DNA of 64,000 nucleotides from Kangiella sp. (lineage in GTDB: Bacteria; Pseudomonadota; Gammaproteobacteria; Enterobacterales; Kangiellaceae): positions 117,642 through 181,641 of the forward strand of contig JANQSG010000018.1 in assembly GCA_028284185.1 (NCBI GenBank), in the 5' to 3' direction. The translations under genes were made by a program, and so were the position numbers. The notes beneath the pieces are model-generated. The model worked only from the letters and a program-made list of their open reading frames with translations, was not told the origin of the DNA and did no database searches. Below are positions 1-9,353 of the stretch, piece after piece. Positions within the stretch are counted from its first letter, which is position 1, and each line of letters starts with the position of its first letter.

Positions 1-1
1 G

Positions 2-325
2 ATGGGCGCGCATGGCCAGCGCGAAGGTTTGGCAGCGCATTGGGAAATGTGGATGTTTGAACAAGGTGGTATGACGCCAATGGAAGCTTTACGTACGGCC
101 ACTATTGATGGCGCTAAAATCTTGGGGATGGAAAAGGATTTAGGGTCGATCGAGGTGGGCAAATTAGCCGACTTGGTGATTTTAGATGCTGATCCCAGCA
201 AGAAGTTGCGCGATAGCGATAAGGTGAATATGGTCATGCTTAATGGTCGCCTCTATGAAATCGCTACTATGAATCAGGTGGCGCCAGAAAAAGTGGAGCG
301 CGCTAAATTTTATTTTGAGGATTAA
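2..325 (+). CDS. Amidohydrolase family protein, C-terminal fragment
   Basis: Only the last 107 or so residues are in the window; the gene begins to the left. The fragment holds the end of an amidohydrolase TIM-barrel: a helix rich in small residues (TPMEALRTATIDGAKILGM), then the signature IEVGKLADLVILDADP, in which the chain returns to the small beta-sandwich found in imidazolonepropionase- and dipeptidase-like hydrolases. Metal ligands lie in the missing part, so the substrate cannot be judged. The opening GAHGQREGLAAHWEMW resembles the large exported amidohydrolases that carry an N-terminal TolB-type propeller, but that is inference. A hairpin terminator follows the stop codon. Confidence 0.8.
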   Translation: MGAHGQREGLAAHWEMWMFEQGGMTPMEALRTATIDGAKILGMEKDLGSIEVGKLADLVILDADPSKKLRDSDKVNMVMLNGRLYEIATMNQVAPEKVERAKFYFED

Positions 326-342
326 TTGATTGAAAAATAAGA

Positions 343-372
343 CAAAAGCAATGCTAATTCGCATTGCTTTTG
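343..372 (+). terminator. Intrinsic terminator after the amidohydrolase gene
   Basis: A perfect 12-bp inverted repeat, CAAAAGCAATGC and GCATTGCTTTTG, encloses a 6-nt loop. The T-rich 3' arm acts as the U-tract. It lies 18 nt after the stop codon and before the next gene. Confidence 0.75.
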
Positions 373-436
373 ATTCAATTTTGAATTGCATTAGTGTAGA
401 GTAGCAGTATCTGGGGTTATTAAGGTAAAGGATAGT

Positions 437-2299
437 GTGACGCCGAAAAGGATTCTTGTAGCTTTTTGCTTATTTTTAGTTAGTAGTTCTTTACTGGCCA
501 ATGAGCAGCTTTTAAAGCAAATGTATGAGCTTGCCGATCTCTCCATTTCAGTTCGTTCCCAAGAACAACACCTCAAAGATATCAATGAGTTATTATTACA
601 AAACCCACAGGATCAGCATTTACAGGGCTTGGCCAATATACTGAAAGCCAGTTATTATATTTTTCAGGAAGATTTTGTTAAAGCCCAGCAATTTTTAACC
701 AAAGCTAAACCTTTTAAAGATACGGTTCAATTGGAAAAACTGAATCGAGAATATGATTTTGCGCAGGTTTTTTTATTACGTTCTGATGGACAAGTCGATA
801 GAGCGATGGAGTTGGCCACAAAACTTTATGATGAAGTTATAGCAATCTGGCCGAAACATAAATTAAGTCATTTGGTATTAGAAAAAGCCTATCTTGGTTT
901 ATTTCAATATAAATATGGCGATTCTCTAGATTTTTTGCAGGTGGCTTTAAATTATTCTTATGAAAGCAATGATCCTTATCAGATTGCCGCAACCTATAAT
1001 TTATTTGGTATTATTTATTCTGAACTGAATGATGAAATTTCAGCCAATAAATATTATAAAAAAGCTGTGGATCTGGTGGAAGCCTATCCAAAGCTGGGAC
1101 ATAAATCCTATTTGCTCAGTAATCTGGCAGATTCTTACCGAGAACTTAAAGATTATGAAAAAGCAAAAGAATATCTGGATAAGTCAGAAGCTAGGGCGCG
1201 AAAAGAAGAAGATATTCCAGCGATTGCTTTTGTCCATCAAATATATAGTCGACTATTTGTTGATCAGAAAAAATATCAGGAAGCGCTTGAAAATCTATTG
1301 ATAGTGGCAGATCTGTCAGAACAAATTGGTGAGAGTTTATTTGGTTATGATTTACATGCTGATTTGGCTTCTATTTATTTGGAACTGGATCAGGTGGAAA
1401 ATGCAGAAAAGCATTTAAGGTTGGCGGAAGGGTATTCTGAAAAATTAAATGAAACCTACTTGCATTATGTCAGTCGTTTAAGAGCCAATACCTTTGCAAA
1501 AAGAAAAATGTATAAAAAAGCTTATGAAGCTTTAGATAAATCCTATACTAATTACCGCAAATATTTTAATGATAGTCTGACCAAGGTTTCTAGTCTGGCG
1601 CGGGAGCAACTCGATAAAGCACAATTGAATTTTGATAATAAATTGTTGGCCAAAGAAAATGAATTACATGAGAAAAGCGTTGCTGCCAGTAAGAGTTTTA
1701 ATGAGACGCTTTGGTTCTTAATTGGCTTATTATTGACAGCTATTTTAGTGTTATTCTGGTTTATGTATCGCTATCGTAACTTGGCTAATGAAAATCAGCG
1801 ATTGGCTTTAACTGACAACCTTACTTTAATGCCAAATCGTCGCCATATTTTTAGAAAGCTTGATATTTACCATGAAAAAAGTGAAACCAGTGATTTTGCT
1901 TATTCAGTAATTTTATTTGATATTGATCGTTTCAAAAATATTAATGATAGATTTGGTCATCATATTGGTGATAAGGTGATTCAGGCAACTAAGGATATTT
2001 GCCAAATCATTTTAAGAGCTACGGACACCATTGGTCGTATTGGTGGTGAAGAGTTTTTGATTATTCTTCCTAATACCTCAAATGATAATGCCTATAAAAT
2101 CGCCGAACGAATCCGAGAACAATTTGAGAACTATGATTTTGATGCTTTGGCTCAAGGGTTAAGGGTGACCTCCAGCTTTGGTGTAACTCAGTGTCTGCCA
2201 GCCGATGAAAATCTGGATCATGTGATTAATCGAGCGGATCGGTTACTTTACAAAGCCAAGAATGAAGGCCGCAACAGAGTATTTGCCGGCCTTTCTTAG
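437..2299 (+). CDS. TPR-containing membrane diguanylate cyclase (GGDEF)
   Basis: The 620-residue protein probably makes c-di-GMP in response to a periplasmic cue. Residues 1-21 form a signal peptide. A long helical region of tetratricopeptide-like repeats follows (about 25-410). One membrane helix spans about 425-446, and a GGDEF domain fills 455-620. The active-site loop is GGEEF at about 536-540 and is intact. An RxxD inhibitory site (RATD) sits five residues before it, so feedback inhibition by c-di-GMP is expected. The start is GTG with an AAGG-type ribosome site just upstream. The topology places the TPRs outside the membrane and the cyclase inside. The gene stands alone between a terminator and the convergent dps gene. 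Confidence 0.9.
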   Translation: MTPKRILVAFCLFLVSSSLLANEQLLKQMYELADLSISVRSQEQHLKDINELLLQNPQDQHLQGLANILKASYYIFQEDFVKAQQFLTKAKPFKDTVQLEKLNREYDFAQVFLLRSDGQVDRAMELATKLYDEVIAIWPKHKLSHLVLEKAYLGLFQYKYGDSLDFLQVALNYSYESNDPYQIAATYNLFGIIYSELNDEISANKYYKKAVDLVEAYPKLGHKSYLLSNLADSYRELKDYEKAKEYLDKSEARARKEEDIPAIAFVHQIYSRLFVDQKKYQEALENLLIVADLSEQIGESLFGYDLHADLASIYLELDQVENAEKHLRLAEGYSEKLNETYLHYVSRLRANTFAKRKMYKKAYEALDKSYTNYRKYFNDSLTKVSSLAREQLDKAQLNFDNKLLAKENELHEKSVAASKSFNETLWFLIGLLLTAILVLFWFMYRYRNLANENQRLALTDNLTLMPNRRHIFRKLDIYHEKSETSDFAYSVILFDIDRFKNINDRFGHHIGDKVIQATKDICQIILRATDTIGRIGGEEFLIILPNTSNDNAYKIAERIREQFENYDFDALAQGLRVTSSFGVTQCLPADENLDHVINRADRLLYKAKNEGRNRVFAGLS

Positions 2300-2319
2300 A
2301 CTTTAAGTTAAATTTCCGA

Positions 2320-2805
2320 CTAGGCTTGCAGATGAGAGCGAAGCATCCATGCTACTTTCTCATGCACAACCAGACGATCTGAAATTAAGCTTGCCGAGGA
2401 TTCATCATTGGCATCAGTAGCGATGGGCAATATATCTCGCGCGGTTCTGACCAAAGTTTCATGGCTTTCCACCAATCGCTTAAGCATTTCATTGGCACTG
2501 ATATTGCCAGCAATTTCCTGAATACTGGTTAATTCAGCAAATTCGGCATAGGTGCCTGGAGCTGTGATGCCTAAGGCGCGAATGCGCTCGGCAATATCAT
2601 CCACGGCAATAGCTAACTCGGTGTAATGAGTTTCAAAAAGCGTATGTAACGATTGGAAAAAAGGTCCGGTTACATTCCAGTGGAAGTTGTGAGTTTGTAA
2701 ATAAAGGCTGTAGGTATCGGCCAATAAGCGCGCAAGGCCTTGCCCAACATTTTGCCGATCCTGATCATTAATACCGATATTAATATTTAAAGTTGTTTGT
2801 GACAT
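2320..2805 (-). CDS. dps: Dps family DNA-binding ferritin-like protein
   Basis: Dps forms a 12-subunit shell that oxidises and stores iron with hydrogen peroxide and shields DNA in stressed or starved cells. The 161 residues match the family length. The intersubunit ferroxidase ligands are readable: His42 (FHWNV), His54, Glu58, Asp69 and Glu73, with the spacing of the E. coli set, where Glu58 replaces an Asp. The N-terminus is short and has few lysines, so DNA binding may be weak. The gene is transcribed leftward from a control region with an OxyR-like site, which fits a peroxide-defence role. Confidence 0.93.
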   Translation of the reverse strand: MSQTTLNINIGINDQDRQNVGQGLARLLADTYSLYLQTHNFHWNVTGPFFQSLHTLFETHYTELAIAVDDIAERIRALGITAPGTYAEFAELTSIQEIAGNISANEMLKRLVESHETLVRTARDILPIATDANDESSASLISDRLVVHEKVAWMLRSHLQA

Positions 2806-2828
2806 GAGAAGTTCCTGGTGATTAATAA

Positions 2829-2856
2829 ACTATAGGATAATTATTACATTTGTTAG
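2829..2856 (-). promoter_or_regulatory. Candidate dps promoter (-10/-35)
   Basis: On the minus strand, TATAGT (2829-2834) is a good -10. CTAACA (2851-2856) is a poor -35 at 16-bp spacing. A weak -35 with an activator site just upstream is the usual form of an OxyR-activated promoter. The call is by eye only. Confidence 0.4.
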
Positions 2857-2868
2857 CTAATAGTTTAA

Positions 2869-2913
2869 ATAGAATGATTAAAATCTATTAATAGTTAATA
2901 ACTATTAATAGAT
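2869..2913. promoter_or_regulatory. OxyR-like site overlapping a 31-bp palindrome
   Basis: The OxyR pattern is ATAG-N7-CTAT-N7-ATAG-N7-CTAT. Here ATAG is at 2869, ATAG at 2891 and CTAT at 2902, all exactly in register; the fourth element at 2880-2883 is AAAA. The right part also forms a perfect inverted repeat (2883-2913): 15-bp arms ATCTATTAATAGTTA and TAACTATTAATAGAT around one A. The site lies about 45-80 bp upstream of the presumed dps transcription start. It could also act on the divergent tusA. Confidence 0.6.
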
Positions 2914-2986
2914 AAAAGAATGATTGAAAATTTCTAATAAACGACTAAAATTTGCCCACTTTTTGATCTTTAGCCAGAATTTAGCC

Positions 2987-3241
2987 ATGGATAGTTGTCC
3001 ATTTCAACAGTTTGATCGCCAATACGATGCTACTGGCTTGCGTTGTCCAGAACCGGTGATGATGGTGCGTCTGAACGTACGCAAGATGCAGGATGGTGAG
3101 GTGTTGTTGGTTTTGGCTGACGATCCTTCGACCACACGCGATATTCCCAAATTTTGTACCTTTATGGATCACCAGTTGCTGGCTAGTGATACAGAATCAG
3201 TACCTTACCGTTATTTAATTAAAAAAGGCCTGACCGTCTAG
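2987..3241 (+). CDS. tusA: Sulfurtransferase TusA
   Basis: TusA accepts persulfide sulfur from IscS and passes it on for tRNA 2-thiouridine synthesis. The protein contains the family signature [13 protein letters not shown] with catalytic Cys20 in a CPxP motif, and the expected [13 protein letters not shown] segment. I use ATG at 2987, which gives 84 residues, close to the usual 81. The reading frame extends up to a TTG at 2924, but that would add an unconserved tail. No strong ribosome site is seen before the ATG. The next gene, coding for a DUF1285 protein, begins 14 nt after the stop codon. Confidence 0.9.
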   Translation: MDSCPFQQFDRQYDATGLRCPEPVMMVRLNVRKMQDGEVLLVLADDPSTTRDIPKFCTFMDHQLLASDTESVPYRYLIKKGLTV

Positions 3242-3255
3242 GATACTCAAGTTCA

Positions 3256-3822
3256 ATGCCACAGGATAATCATTTAAACAAGCTGCTTAAGCAACTGGAG
3301 GAATCGTCTTCAGAAAAAAAGTTACCGCCCGTTGAACAATGGGATCCGGATTCTTGTGGAGATATGGATTTGCTGATTAAGCGTGATGGCAATTGGTATT
3401 ATCAAGGTTCACCCATCAGCCGTAAGCGCCTGGTAAAATTATTTTCAAGGGTTCTTAAAAAAGAAGGTGAGGACTACTTTCTGGTAACGCCGGTCGAGAA
3501 ATTGGGCATTAGAGTTGAGGATGTGCCTTTTCTGATGGTGCGGATGAGACTGGAAGAAACTGAGCAAGGCTCAGTGATAGTGTTTGAAGATAACTGCGAT
3601 AACCAAGTCGCATTAACCAGTGATAACCCTTTATGGATTAATTTGAATTCCAAAACTGGAGAACCTTCGCCTTATATCAATATCCGAGGTAATTTAAATG
3701 GATTGATTCATCGCAATCTATTTTATGAGCTGGTCGACATGGCGGAAGAAAGAATGATTGATGGTGAAAAATATCTCGGTATTGTTTCTGCTGGTGAGTT
3801 TTTTAGTTTGGGGAAAATATGA
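3256..3822 (+). CDS. DUF1285 domain protein
   Basis: The 188-residue protein matches DUF1285 in the segments VEQWDPDSCGDMDLLIKRDG, WYYQGSPISRKRLVKLFSRVL and DYFLVTPVEKLGIRVEDVPF. It is soluble, with no signal peptide or membrane helix. The family is widespread in proteobacteria, has known structures, and has no established function. The gene lies 14 nt after tusA and its stop overlaps the next start by 4 nt, so the three genes are probably one transcript. Confidence 0.85.
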   Translation: MPQDNHLNKLLKQLEESSSEKKLPPVEQWDPDSCGDMDLLIKRDGNWYYQGSPISRKRLVKLFSRVLKKEGEDYFLVTPVEKLGIRVEDVPFLMVRMRLEETEQGSVIVFEDNCDNQVALTSDNPLWINLNSKTGEPSPYINIRGNLNGLIHRNLFYELVDMAEERMIDGEKYLGIVSAGEFFSLGKI

Positions 3823-4040
3823 TAATTATCAATCGTTTACCTAAATTCACCTTGATTTGTTACGTCCTATCACTGCTAATTATTGGCTTTGTGTTTGCCG
3901 AAAATTATTATCAATGGGGATTTTATGGGCAACAGTTTCGTATCGGTTTATTAGTTGTTGCTGCCATTATTGGGGTCGCTGGTTCAATGGTAAGTATTAT
4001 TAAACAACTGAGAAATTATTTAAAAATTAAGCAAGATTAA
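3819..4040 (+). CDS. Small inner-membrane protein, two helices
   Basis: The 73-residue product has two predicted membrane helices (about 10-27 and 41-58) and a short basic cytoplasmic tail (KQLRNYLKIKQD). I do not recognise a family. It starts at an ATGA overlap with the DUF1285 gene, which supports translational coupling and a real gene. Confidence 0.65.
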   Translation: MIIINRLPKFTLICYVLSLLIIGFVFAENYYQWGFYGQQFRIGLLVVAAIIGVAGSMVSIIKQLRNYLKIKQD

Positions 4041-4097
4041 TCAAGTATTTATATCTACAAGTTAGGACAATAGCAGCTTGTTAACTGTTCATGAATA

Positions 4098-4955
4098 ATG
4101 ATGCGAAATCAAGATGAATCCTTTATAAAGCTCTTTGATTATATTGCTGAGCACCTTGATAAGGCTATAGTTCTGGAGCAATTAGCAACTCTCGTCAATC
4201 TATCAAAATTTCACTTTCATAGAAGATTTTCGGCTTTGTATGGTATTTCTATTATTGAATACCTTCATAAGTCGAAACTACGAAAAGCAGCCTATCAACT
4301 TGTGTTTAGAGATATAAACGTAACAGATATTAGCCTCGAAACTGGGTATTCAAGTTTAGAGGCCTTTAGTCGTAGTTTTAAGAAAGAATTTGGACAAAGC
4401 CCTAGAGCGTTCAGAAAGAATCAGGCTTCTGTAGATTGGCATTACGATAATTTGTATAAGGAGCTTGTTATGCCAAAGAGTGAAACACTTTATTCTGTAG
4501 AAGTCTTAAATTTTACAGAAACCAGAATTGCCAAACTAGAGCACAAGGGTAATCCAAATAAAGTGCTAGATACCGTTAAAACCTTTATTGACTGGAGAAA
4601 AACTCAAAAACTAAACCCCAAAATTAGTCGTACTTTTAATATTTTGTATGAAGATCCTGAAACAGCAAGTCTGGAAGAGTATAAAATTGGTCTTGCTTGT
4701 TCAATAAAAAGCCCGGTTGAAGCTAATACCTATAATGTTATTGAGGACAAAATTCCTGCTGGTAAATGCGCAAAAATATGCCATATTGGACGAGATATAG
4801 AGATGAGATCAGCAATCGAATTCTTATATGGTGAATGGTTATCAAAGAACAACTACCAACTTAGAGATTTCCCACTATTTATAGAACGAATTAGCTTTTT
4901 CCCAGATGTAGCAGAAACTGAAGCAATTACTGATATTTATTTGCCGATAGAGTGA
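4098..4955 (+). CDS. AraC-family regulator with GyrI-like effector domain
   Basis: This 285-residue regulator has its DNA-binding half first. Two helix-turn-helix motifs occupy residues 8-107; the second contains VTDISLETGYSSLEAFSRSFKKEFG and ends PRAFRKN. Residues about 125-285 form a GyrI-like (SOUL-type) small-molecule binding domain, as in Rob and SbmC relatives. The family commonly responds to amphipathic or toxic compounds. The start at 4098 is ATG; ATGATG at 4098-4103 leaves the exact codon open. The gene ends one base before the convergent tag gene, and no target is evident nearby. Confidence 0.88.
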   Translation: MMRNQDESFIKLFDYIAEHLDKAIVLEQLATLVNLSKFHFHRRFSALYGISIIEYLHKSKLRKAAYQLVFRDINVTDISLETGYSSLEAFSRSFKKEFGQSPRAFRKNQASVDWHYDNLYKELVMPKSETLYSVEVLNFTETRIAKLEHKGNPNKVLDTVKTFIDWRKTQKLNPKISRTFNILYEDPETASLEEYKIGLACSIKSPVEANTYNVIEDKIPAGKCAKICHIGRDIEMRSAIEFLYGEWLSKNNYQLRDFPLFIERISFFPDVAETEAITDIYLPIE

Positions 4956-5510
4956 TTAACGAAAATCACAATCTAAGGTATGGTCGTTGACCATACCGCA
5001 GGCCTGCATAAAAGCATAACAGATGGTCGAGCCGACAAATTTAAAGCCATCTTTTTTCAGTTGTTTTGACATGGCATCGGATTCAGCGCTGTTAGCGGGA
5101 ACTTGTGAGCGCTCTTGCCAATGATTGATAATGGGTTTGCCATCGACAAATTGCCAAAGGTAATCGCTAAAGCTTTGACTTTCCTTGATTCGCAGGTAAT
5201 TTTGCGCATTGACAATAAAAGCGTTAACTTTCAATTTATTGCGAATAATTCCAGGGTCAGCCAGTAAATATTCACGTTTTTTTTCGCTGTATTGGGCAAT
5301 TTTGGTGGCATCAAAGTTATCAAACACTTTACGATAGTGTTGACGCTTTTTCAGTACTGTTATCCAGCTTAATCCCGCCTGAGCTCCTTCTAAGCAGAGC
5401 ATTTCAAATAATTGCTGGTCATCATAAATGGGTTTTCCCCATTCCTTATCATGATAGTCGATATACAAGGGATCGTCTGAAACCCAAAAGCAGCGCTTGG
5501 TCATATGCAA
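4956..5510 (-). CDS. tag: DNA-3-methyladenine glycosylase I
   Basis: Tag removes 3-methyladenine from alkylated DNA in base excision repair. The 184 residues match the usual length. Family features are the N-terminal CFWVSDDPLYIDYHDKEWG, the helix EMLCLEGAQAGLSW holding the base-recognition Glu and Trp, and the C-terminal zinc ligands in GFKFVGSTICYAFMQACGMVNDH together with Cys7 and the His and Cys near the end. It runs convergent to the AraC gene. Confidence 0.95.
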   Translation of the reverse strand: MHMTKRCFWVSDDPLYIDYHDKEWGKPIYDDQQLFEMLCLEGAQAGLSWITVLKKRQHYRKVFDNFDATKIAQYSEKKREYLLADPGIIRNKLKVNAFIVNAQNYLRIKESQSFSDYLWQFVDGKPIINHWQERSQVPANSAESDAMSKQLKKDGFKFVGSTICYAFMQACGMVNDHTLDCDFR

Positions 5511-5799
5511 AATCCATAGGGAATTTGCTATTTTTTACCATAAAAAGGCTTGAAAGGTTAGAAAATATAGGGATTTACCGTATAATTTCGCTCTTTGAGC
5601 GAATTCGGCAATAAATGTAATGTTGAGGTCTGAGGAAAAATTGTCTTGAGCGCAAGTTTGGTGCGGCGAAAATTATAAGAGAATAGGAGTTTATATAGAT
5701 AAATGAGTATCTTTCGCATAATTTTCAACAAAACTAAAGTAAGCGTAATAAATTTTTACCAGGCCGTTAAATGCAAATACCACTATTGGAGTATAATCA
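5511..5799. other. Intergenic region with probable glyQ promoter
   Basis: This 289-bp gap lies between tag and glyQ. A perfect TATAAT is at 5581-5586, with TTAGAA (5558-5563) 17 bp upstream as a possible -35. That would leave a leader of about 210 nt before glyQ. The leader holds small inverted sequences such as GAGCG repeats, but no family of riboswitch or tRNA that I can recognise. Confidence 0.4.
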
Positions 5800-6738
5800 G
5801 TGGCAATCGGTAACGAAAATACAAAGACATTTCAGGGACTTATCCTAACCCTGCAAAACTATTGGGCAGAGCAAGGCTGCGTTATTCAACAGCCATTGGA
5901 TCTGGAAGTTGGAGCAGGCACTTTTCACCCGGCGACCTTTCTCAGAGCCATTGGCCCTGAACCCTGGAGTGCTGCCTATGTGCAACCCTGTCGCCGCCCT
6001 ACCGATGGTCGTTACGGTGAAAACCCTAATCGGTTGCAGCATTATTACCAATACCAGGTGGCGATTAAACCATCACCATTGGAAATTCAGGAGATGTATT
6101 TAGGTTCGATGAAGATTTTGGGCATCGATCCGCTGGAGCACGATATTCGCTTTGTGGAAGACAACTGGGAGTCGCCAACGCTTGGCGCCTGGGGGCTTGG
6201 CTGGGAGGTTTGGCTCAATGGTATGGAAGTGACCCAGTTTACCTATTTTCAGCAAGTAGGTGGCCTGGAATGTAAACCTGTTATGGGTGAAATCACTTAT
6301 GGTCTTGAACGTATTGCCATGTACCTACAGGGAGTAGATTCAATTTTTGATCTGGTCTGGACTGATGGTCCTTTAGGTACCGTCTATTATCGCGATGTGT
6401 TCCATCAAAATGAAGTGGAGCAATCTACTTATAATTTTGAACAGGCCAATGTGGAAAAATTATTTGAGTTTTTTGATTATTGTGAAAGCGAATCTGCGCG
6501 TTTGATGAAGCATAATCTGCCCTTACCCGCTTATGAAATGGTGCTCAAAGCATCGCATGCTTTTAATTTGCTGGATGCCCGTCATGCGATTTCCGTAACC
6601 GAGCGTCAGCGCTTTATTTTGCGCGTGCGAACTTTGGCTCGCTCAGTTGCAGAAAGTTACTATGCTGCGCGTGAAGCACTGGGTTTCCCCATGTTACAGA
6701 ATGCTGAGAATCAAAATAATCAGGAGAGCAACGCATGA
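5800..6738 (+). CDS. glyQ: Glycyl-tRNA synthetase alpha subunit
   Basis: The alpha subunit of the bacterial alpha2-beta2 glycyl-tRNA synthetase carries the catalytic core that activates glycine. The 312 residues include the class II motifs: [35 protein letters not shown], and [28 protein letters not shown] (motif 2, given here as segments of one stretch). The start is GTG with GGAG 8 nt upstream. The last 4 nt overlap glyS, as is common for this pair. Confidence 0.98.
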   Translation: MAIGNENTKTFQGLILTLQNYWAEQGCVIQQPLDLEVGAGTFHPATFLRAIGPEPWSAAYVQPCRRPTDGRYGENPNRLQHYYQYQVAIKPSPLEIQEMYLGSMKILGIDPLEHDIRFVEDNWESPTLGAWGLGWEVWLNGMEVTQFTYFQQVGGLECKPVMGEITYGLERIAMYLQGVDSIFDLVWTDGPLGTVYYRDVFHQNEVEQSTYNFEQANVEKLFEFFDYCESESARLMKHNLPLPAYEMVLKASHAFNLLDARHAISVTERQRFILRVRTLARSVAESYYAAREALGFPMLQNAENQNNQESNA

Positions 6739-8795
6739 GCAGGCAGGATTTATTATTCGAGCTTGGCACAGAGGAGCTGCCCCCCAAAGCTTTAAAAAAC
6801 TTGCGTGATGCCTTGCGCGATAATGTGGCTGTCAACTTGCAAGCACATGATTTTGAATTTGATTCTATTGAGGCTTATGCTGCACCACGCCGACTGGCTT
6901 TAATTGTACATCAATTATCCGAACAGCAGCCAGATAAAAATATCGAGCGTTTAGGCCCTGCGGTTGATGCGGCCTTTAATGATGACGGCACAGCCAAACC
7001 AGCCGCGGTGGGTTTTGCCAAATCCTGCGGTGTGGAAGTAGATGAGTTAGAGCGTATAGCAACTGACAAAGGTGAGCGTTTAGGTTATACCATTGCCCAG
7101 CAAGGCCAGCCATTGGCTAATTTTATCGAGGAAATTATTAATGGCGCACTGAAAAAATTGCCCGTTCCCAAAGCGATGCGCTGGGGCGATCGAAGCGAAC
7201 AGTTTATTCGTCCCGTACATTGGGCGGTATTATTGCATGGCGATAAAGTGTTAGATGCAACTATTGTTGGTGTTAAAACAGGCAATCAATCGCGCGGTCA
7301 CCGTTTTATGGCTTCTGAAGAAATTGTCATAAGCAATGCCAATAGCTATCTGGCTCAACTTGAATCGGCCAAAGTCATTGCTGATTACGAAAAACGTCAG
7401 CAACTGATCAAACAACAGATTGAAGCTGAAGCGCAAGTAAGTGGTGGTGTTGCACAAATTTCTGATGATTTACTGGATGAAGTCACGAGTTTAGTTGAAT
7501 GGCCTGTTGCTTTAACCGGAAGATTCGATAATGAGTTTTTAGAAGTTCCTACGGAGTGTTTGGTATCTTCGATGGCCGAGCATCAAAAATATTTTCATGT
7601 GTTTGATAGTGATGGCAACTTGCTGCCGAATTTTATTACCGTTGCCAATATCGAAAGTTCTAATCCGCAAAGCATTATTAGTGGTAATGAAAAAGTCATT
7701 CGTCCACGTTTGGCCGATGCTAAATTCTTTTTTGAAACGGATAAAAAAGTAGCGTTAGAAAGCCACCAGGAACAGCTTAAGAAAGTAGTATTCCAGAAAG
7801 AGTTGGGTTCAGTACAGGATAAAGCCGAACGTGTTGCTGCTATCGCCAGGTTCATTGCGCCTTCGATTGGTGCTGATAGTGCGCAAGCTGAACGTGCGGG
7901 TTTATTATCCAAGTGTGATTTAGCTACCAATATGGTTGGTGAGTTCGATAAGTTGCAAGGCATTATGGGTACTTATTACGCACGTCATGATGGCGAAGAT
8001 GAAAATATTGCTATCGCCATGACTGAGCAATACCTGCCAAAATTCTCAGGCGATAAATTGGCACAAAATCCTGTGGGTCAAACGGTGGCGATTGCCGATC
8101 GTATTGATACTTTGGTAGGAATCTTTGGTATTGGTCAAATCCCTAAAGGCTCAAAAGATCCTTTTGCACTGCGCCGTGCTGCTATAGGTTTATTAAGAAC
8201 TTTAGTGGAAAAGAGTTTATCACTGGACATTAAAGATTTAATCAATGCTTCAGTTGCAAGTTTTGGTGATAAACTGAGTAATGAAAAGATTAAACAGGAA
8301 CTTTTTGATTTTATTCTGGAGCGCTTTAAGGCTTGGTATTTGGATCAGGGCATTGATGCTAACATCATTAATGCAGTGATGGCCTTAAAACCATCAATGC
8401 CAATAGACTTTGATGCGCGAGTTAAAGCAGTACAGTTTTTCCAAACCTTACCAGAAGCGCAAAGCTTGTCTGCTGCCAATAAGCGGGTAAAAAATATTTT
8501 GGCAAAAGCGGATGTTGCAATTACTGATAGTGTTGATAACGATTTGTTAGTTGAAAGTGAAGAAAAAGCTTTAGCTGATACTATCAAGCAAGCAGAAGCT
8601 AAACAGCAAAACCTGAATAACTATCAAGAAAAATTAGAATACCTTGCCAGCTTGCGTGACGAGGTAGATGCCTTTTTTGATAAAGTTATGGTTAATGCTG
8701 AAGATCCTGCTATAAAAGCCAACCGTCTTGCAATGTTGAAAAAGCTACAAGGTCTGTTTAGCTCGATAGCCGATATTTCATTGCTGCAAAATTAA
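6735..8795 (+). CDS. glyS: Glycyl-tRNA synthetase beta subunit
   Basis: The beta subunit binds tRNA-Gly and completes the tetramer. At 686 residues it has the normal size. Recognisable blocks are the N-terminal [23 protein letters not shown], an HD-like core ([37 protein letters not shown]) and the C-terminal anticodon-binding region with [21 protein letters not shown]. The ATGA overlap with glyQ ensures equal synthesis. gmhB follows after 12 nt. Confidence 0.98.
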   Translation: MSRQDLLFELGTEELPPKALKNLRDALRDNVAVNLQAHDFEFDSIEAYAAPRRLALIVHQLSEQQPDKNIERLGPAVDAAFNDDGTAKPAAVGFAKSCGVEVDELERIATDKGERLGYTIAQQGQPLANFIEEIINGALKKLPVPKAMRWGDRSEQFIRPVHWAVLLHGDKVLDATIVGVKTGNQSRGHRFMASEEIVISNANSYLAQLESAKVIADYEKRQQLIKQQIEAEAQVSGGVAQISDDLLDEVTSLVEWPVALTGRFDNEFLEVPTECLVSSMAEHQKYFHVFDSDGNLLPNFITVANIESSNPQSIISGNEKVIRPRLADAKFFFETDKKVALESHQEQLKKVVFQKELGSVQDKAERVAAIARFIAPSIGADSAQAERAGLLSKCDLATNMVGEFDKLQGIMGTYYARHDGEDENIAIAMTEQYLPKFSGDKLAQNPVGQTVAIADRIDTLVGIFGIGQIPKGSKDPFALRRAAIGLLRTLVEKSLSLDIKDLINASVASFGDKLSNEKIKQELFDFILERFKAWYLDQGIDANIINAVMALKPSMPIDFDARVKAVQFFQTLPEAQSLSAANKRVKNILAKADVAITDSVDNDLLVESEEKALADTIKQAEAKQQNLNNYQEKLEYLASLRDEVDAFFDKVMVNAEDPAIKANRLAMLKKLQGLFSSIADISLLQN

Positions 8796-8807
8796 GTACT
8801 AAAATCA

Positions 8808-9353
8808 ATGATCAATTGGTCAAAAACTAAAGCAGTTATACTGGACCGTGATGGAGTCATTAATCACGACTCAGATCAATATATTAAATCTGTTGATGAA
8901 TGGATTCCCATTGCCGGTAGCCTGGATGCGCTTAGTCAGTTAAATAAAAAGTTTAAGGTAGCCATTGCCACTAACCAATCAGGAATTGGTCGCGGTTATT
9001 ATGATGAGCCAGTATTAGAGGCTATGCATCAAAAGATGCACAAATTACTAGCAGAAAAAAATGGCCATATTGATCATATCGAATTTTGTCCACATCATCC
9101 GGATGATGGTTGTGAATGTCGTAAGCCAAAAACCTTGATGCTGCAAAGAATTGCTGAACAATTTGATCTTGATCCGAGTGAAATGGTTTTTATTGGTGAT
9201 TCACTGTCGGATTACGAATGTGCCCAGGCCTTTGATTGTGGGTTTGTGTTGTTGTTGACGGGCAAAGGATTAAAGACTTTGGAAAAGCTGGCGGGTAAAG
9301 ATGTAGTTATCGAAAAAAGCCTAGCTAAACTGGTGGAAAGCATTGGCCAATGA
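8808..9353 (+). CDS. gmhB: D-glycero-beta-D-manno-heptose 1,7-bisphosphate 7-phosphatase
   Basis: GmhB removes the 7-phosphate during ADP-heptose synthesis for the LPS inner core. The 181-residue HAD hydrolase has the nucleophile motif ILDRDGVIN (Asp13, Asp15), the TNQSGIGRG segment, the zinc loop CPHHPDDGCECRKPK and the final acidic motif IGDSLSDYECA. It pairs with HldE, encoded at 18.6 kb, which supplies the other steps. It follows glyS in the same direction. Confidence 0.95.
   Translation: MINWSKTKAVILDRDGVINHDSDQYIKSVDEWIPIAGSLDALSQLNKKFKVAIATNQSGIGRGYYDEPVLEAMHQKMHKLLAEKNGHIDHIEFCPHHPDDGCECRKPKTLMLQRIAEQFDLDPSEMVFIGDSLSDYECAQAFDCGFVLLLTGKGLKTLEKLAGKDVVIEKSLAKLVESIGQ

Noticed and set aside
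2265..2293. Hairpin AAGGCCG...CGGCCTT at the end of the GGDEF gene as terminator
   Set aside because: The 5' arm overlaps conserved codons of the GGDEF domain (KNEGRNRV), and the T-run is interrupted. Possible, but not claimed.
5587..5799. Riboswitch or tRNA-like element in the glyQ leader
   Set aside because: No recognisable T-box, glycine riboswitch or tRNA fold could be drawn by eye.
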